From Promethearchaeota archaeon (GTDB lineage Archaea > Asgardarchaeota > Lokiarchaeia > Sigynarchaeales > MK-D1), in contig JAEOUK010000680.1 of assembly GCA_016839385.1 (NCBI GenBank), forward strand, positions 1-5,796: a stretch of 5,796 bases of DNA. Direction: 5' to 3'. The translations under genes and the position numbers were made by a program. Within the stretch, counting starts at the first letter, position 1. Each line of letters opens with the position of its first letter. Positions 4,000 to 5,796 of this stretch are shown here, piece by piece. Under the pieces are notes generated by a model. It searched no databases and had not been told where the DNA came from. It saw only the letters and a list, made by a program, of their open reading frames with translations.

Positions 4000-5796
4000 T
4001 CAAGATTGTGGCAATTTCTTCCCACAATACGGACATACGAAATAAGATTCGTCAATTTGCTTTCCACAATACATGCAATATATGGTAGTATTAGTGTTTT
4101 CTGAATGTTGATGTTGTTCAGCTCGGCTTTTCATTCGCTTTTTAGAGATCACGGTAATAGTTATGATAATCGCAATTATCGCTACAATGGTAATAATTAA
4201 TGGCAAATAGTCCATGAAATTCTCCCAACTAAACACAATATTGACAAAGAGTAATATAACATAATCGTATGATCCACCATCAGCATCTCTAACCGTAATC
4301 CACAAAATTGAGAAATAGATTATCTCATCCTCATTTTGAGATTGTTGAGAAACTTCTACGGATCCATGTGATCCACTAAATGAGAGTGTTTTCGATATTT
4401 CAAATCCTCCACTATGCTTACCTAATTCTGCATTATATTGAATTTCAGAAGTGGGGATTACATTTGGATATAAAATATCATAAGAATTACCTGCACTGGT
4501 AGCAGCTGTATAATATGCAATTACATATAATTCACTAGAAGGGGTTTCATAAGCAACAGATTCTTCTGCTTTTACGATAAGATCTATAGTTCCTAAATTA
4601 TTTACAATATAAATATACAATGAGTCGCCTGAACGAGTGTCCTCAAATTTGATATTATTAAAAAGGGATTCTTCTTCAGTAATTTCTGGAAGTTTGTTTT
4701 CGATTCGAAGGAAGGATCGCGTGACTTCAAAGTTTGTGTAATTATTATTAGAAACTGCAGTAGAAAAGAATACTGCAATTCCTGCTGGTTCATTCCCAGT
4801 CACTGAATAAGTGTGATCGTATTGAATCCCAGTTGGAGTCATAGATGTTGAATATGAAATTAAGGATTTGGTACTATAAAACGACTCTGTTGAGAAAGTT
4901 CCATATAATGTGGAATTGAATCCGGAATTATTTCCTATGTACCGTATTAGCGTATTTGATCCAGAAGATCTGCTTATGGAATAATCAGAAAATATAGGAT
5001 CTCCAATTTCAACCAAATTAGAATCATTAATTCGATATGTAAAATAATTTTTTATGATTATACCTGTAGGAGAGGATATATTAACTCGAATTGTGTATGG
5101 GCGATAATCAGAGGTTCCCAAATTCAATGAGACATTAGAATAGATTCCATTACCTTGCGATGTAAGAAATAAAGGAGTTTGAATACCTATAGGGGAAATT
5201 ATTGATGCATTTATTGTATTCCCAAAAATTAGATCAGTAATGGGAATGCCTGTATCATAGTCTCGAATAGATAAATAGAGTTCTATGTCTCCATTAGATT
5301 GAATAGTTGAGTTAAAATTCGATTGAATCGCAAAACTATCTTCTTTTTGATTATTTAGATATTCAAATAAGTTGAGGAGAATTCTATTATGGTCATCCGG
5401 ATGAAAAACATCAAAAATATCATTACGCATCCAGTGATAATCGGACCATACAACAACTTTTCCGCCAGAAGTAAACTCATGAGTTGCAACTACTGAATTA
5501 CCCTGTAAATTCGCGATAGAATCTGTTGAATCCTGAACTTCCAGTATAGGTCCATACCAAAAAGAGAATTCATCCCCATTTTCGAATATTGGGGATCCAA
5601 CATCTACCTCTGATACAGAATACCTATCTAGAATATATCCAAATCCTGAATCTGTATAATCAAATATGTTTTCATCATGAATGGATATCTCTGCATTAAG
5701 ATGAGTCAATAGCGTGTTTATTGAGTCTATTGCAAATGTCTGGGAACGAGTCCCAAGAATTAAGATTGATCCGCCGTTATTTGTAAATTCTTCTAA
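4000..5796 (-). CDS. Cell-surface protein with GATase-like and Ig-like regions, membrane helix and zinc ribbon (5' end outside window)
   Basis: The frame is open to the right edge, giving 598 residues with no N-terminus; the TTG at 5709 is just an internal Leu codon. Counting from the edge: residues 1-148 resemble a glutamine-amidotransferase-like fold (LEEFTNNGGSILILGT at the edge, then GPIL near 82, GKVVVWSD near 112-119, closing with LLNLFEYLN), a fold also found beside subtilisin-like proteases and in DUF4350-type proteins. Residues about 155-257 look like an Ig-like beta domain, followed by more beta-rich sequence to about 520. A hydrophobic helix at about 530-550 is followed by basic residues (SKKRMKSR), then a zinc ribbon C574-x2-C577, C588-x2-C591 near the C-terminus. 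The topology is therefore a large outer part, one membrane pass and a cytoplasmic ribbon. Eight N-x-S/T sequons all lie in the outer part. No enzyme active site is visible in this fragment. The missing N-terminus probably holds a signal peptide and possibly another domain. Function unknown. Confidence 0.85.
   Translation of the reverse strand, partial: LEEFTNNGGSILILGTRSQTFAIDSINTLLTHLNAEISIHDENIFDYTDSGFGYILDRYSVSEVDVGSPIFENGDEFSFWYGPILEVQDSTDSIANLQGNSVVATHEFTSGGKVVVWSDYHWMRNDIFDVFHPDDHNRILLNLFEYLNNQKEDSFAIQSNFNSTIQSNGDIELYLSIRDYDTGIPITDLIFGNTINASIISPIGIQTPLFLTSQGNGIYSNVSLNLGTSDYRPYTIRVNISSPTGIIIKNYFTYRINDSNLVEIGDPIFSDYSISRSSGSNTLIRYIGNNSGFNSTLYGTFSTESFYSTKSLISYSTSMTPTGIQYDHTYSVTGNEPAGIAVFFSTAVSNNNYTNFEVTRSFLRIENKLPEITEEESLFNNIKFEDTRSGDSLYIYIVNNLGTIDLIVKAEESVAYETPSSELYVIAYYTAATSAGNSYDILYPNVIPTSEIQYNAELGKHSGGFEISKTLSFSGSHGSVEVSQQSQNEDEIIYFSILWITVRDADGGSYDYVILLFVNIVFSWENFMDYLPLIITIVAIIAIIITITVISKKRMKSRAEQHQHSENTNTTIYCMYCGKQIDESYFVCPYCGKKLPQS

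Noticed and set aside
4602..4793. Second minus-strand frame inside the surface-protein gene (also 1442-1639 opposite the YkgJ-like gene)
   Set aside because: Out-of-frame or antisense shadows with no recognisable features.
5707..5709. TTG at 5709 as the start of the surface protein
   Set aside because: The frame continues open to base 5796 and the extra residues (GGSILILGT) complete a GATase-like strand, so the true start is outside the window.

Overview
The window looks like ordinary chromosomal DNA of an archaeon. It is visibly AT-rich, and its genes are typical of archaea: the C-terminal part of a class I lysyl-tRNA synthetase, a small membrane-anchored Zn-ribbon protein of the DUF2116 type, a GTP-type phosphoenolpyruvate carboxykinase with archaeal-looking motifs, and a large cell-surface protein with a C-terminal membrane helix and zinc ribbon. 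The last architecture, with Ser/Thr/Asn-rich Ig-like regions and a zinc-ribbon tail, resembles proteins I associate with Asgard archaea (Loki-, Thor- or Heimdall-type). That placement is inference; the archaeal call is firmer.

Layout, left to right. (1) 1-612, plus: 3' end of the class I lysyl-tRNA synthetase gene. Its frame is open from base 1, so the ATG at 97 is an internal Met and not the start. (2) 617-862, minus: DUF2116-like Zn-ribbon protein, convergent with lysS, with four bases between the stop codons. (3) 863-988: divergent promoter region. (4) 989-1807, plus: YkgJ-type CxxCxxCC metal- or cluster-binding protein with an unusual charged insertion. (5) 1808-3655, minus: pckG, whose stop codon abuts that of the YkgJ gene with no gap. 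(6) 3656-3999: non-coding, holding the pckG leader and promoter and a possible terminator for the gene upstream. (7) 4000-5796, minus: surface protein that runs off the right edge, with a GATase-like fold, Ig-like regions, a membrane helix and a cytoplasmic zinc ribbon.

The genes do not form an obvious operon or pathway: translation (LysRS), gluconeogenesis (PEPCK), a cluster-binding protein and two membrane-anchored zinc-ribbon proteins. The strands alternate and each gene seems to be transcribed separately. Three starts share one pattern, a (G/T)TGA word exactly five bases before an ATG. It fits the GGTGAT part of the archaeal Shine-Dalgarno sequence and argues against the GTG or TTG starts a longest-frame rule would choose.

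I see no tRNA, rRNA, CRISPR array, insertion sequence or integrase. I do not see a clear new multi-gene system. The most unusual object is the partial surface protein at the right edge.
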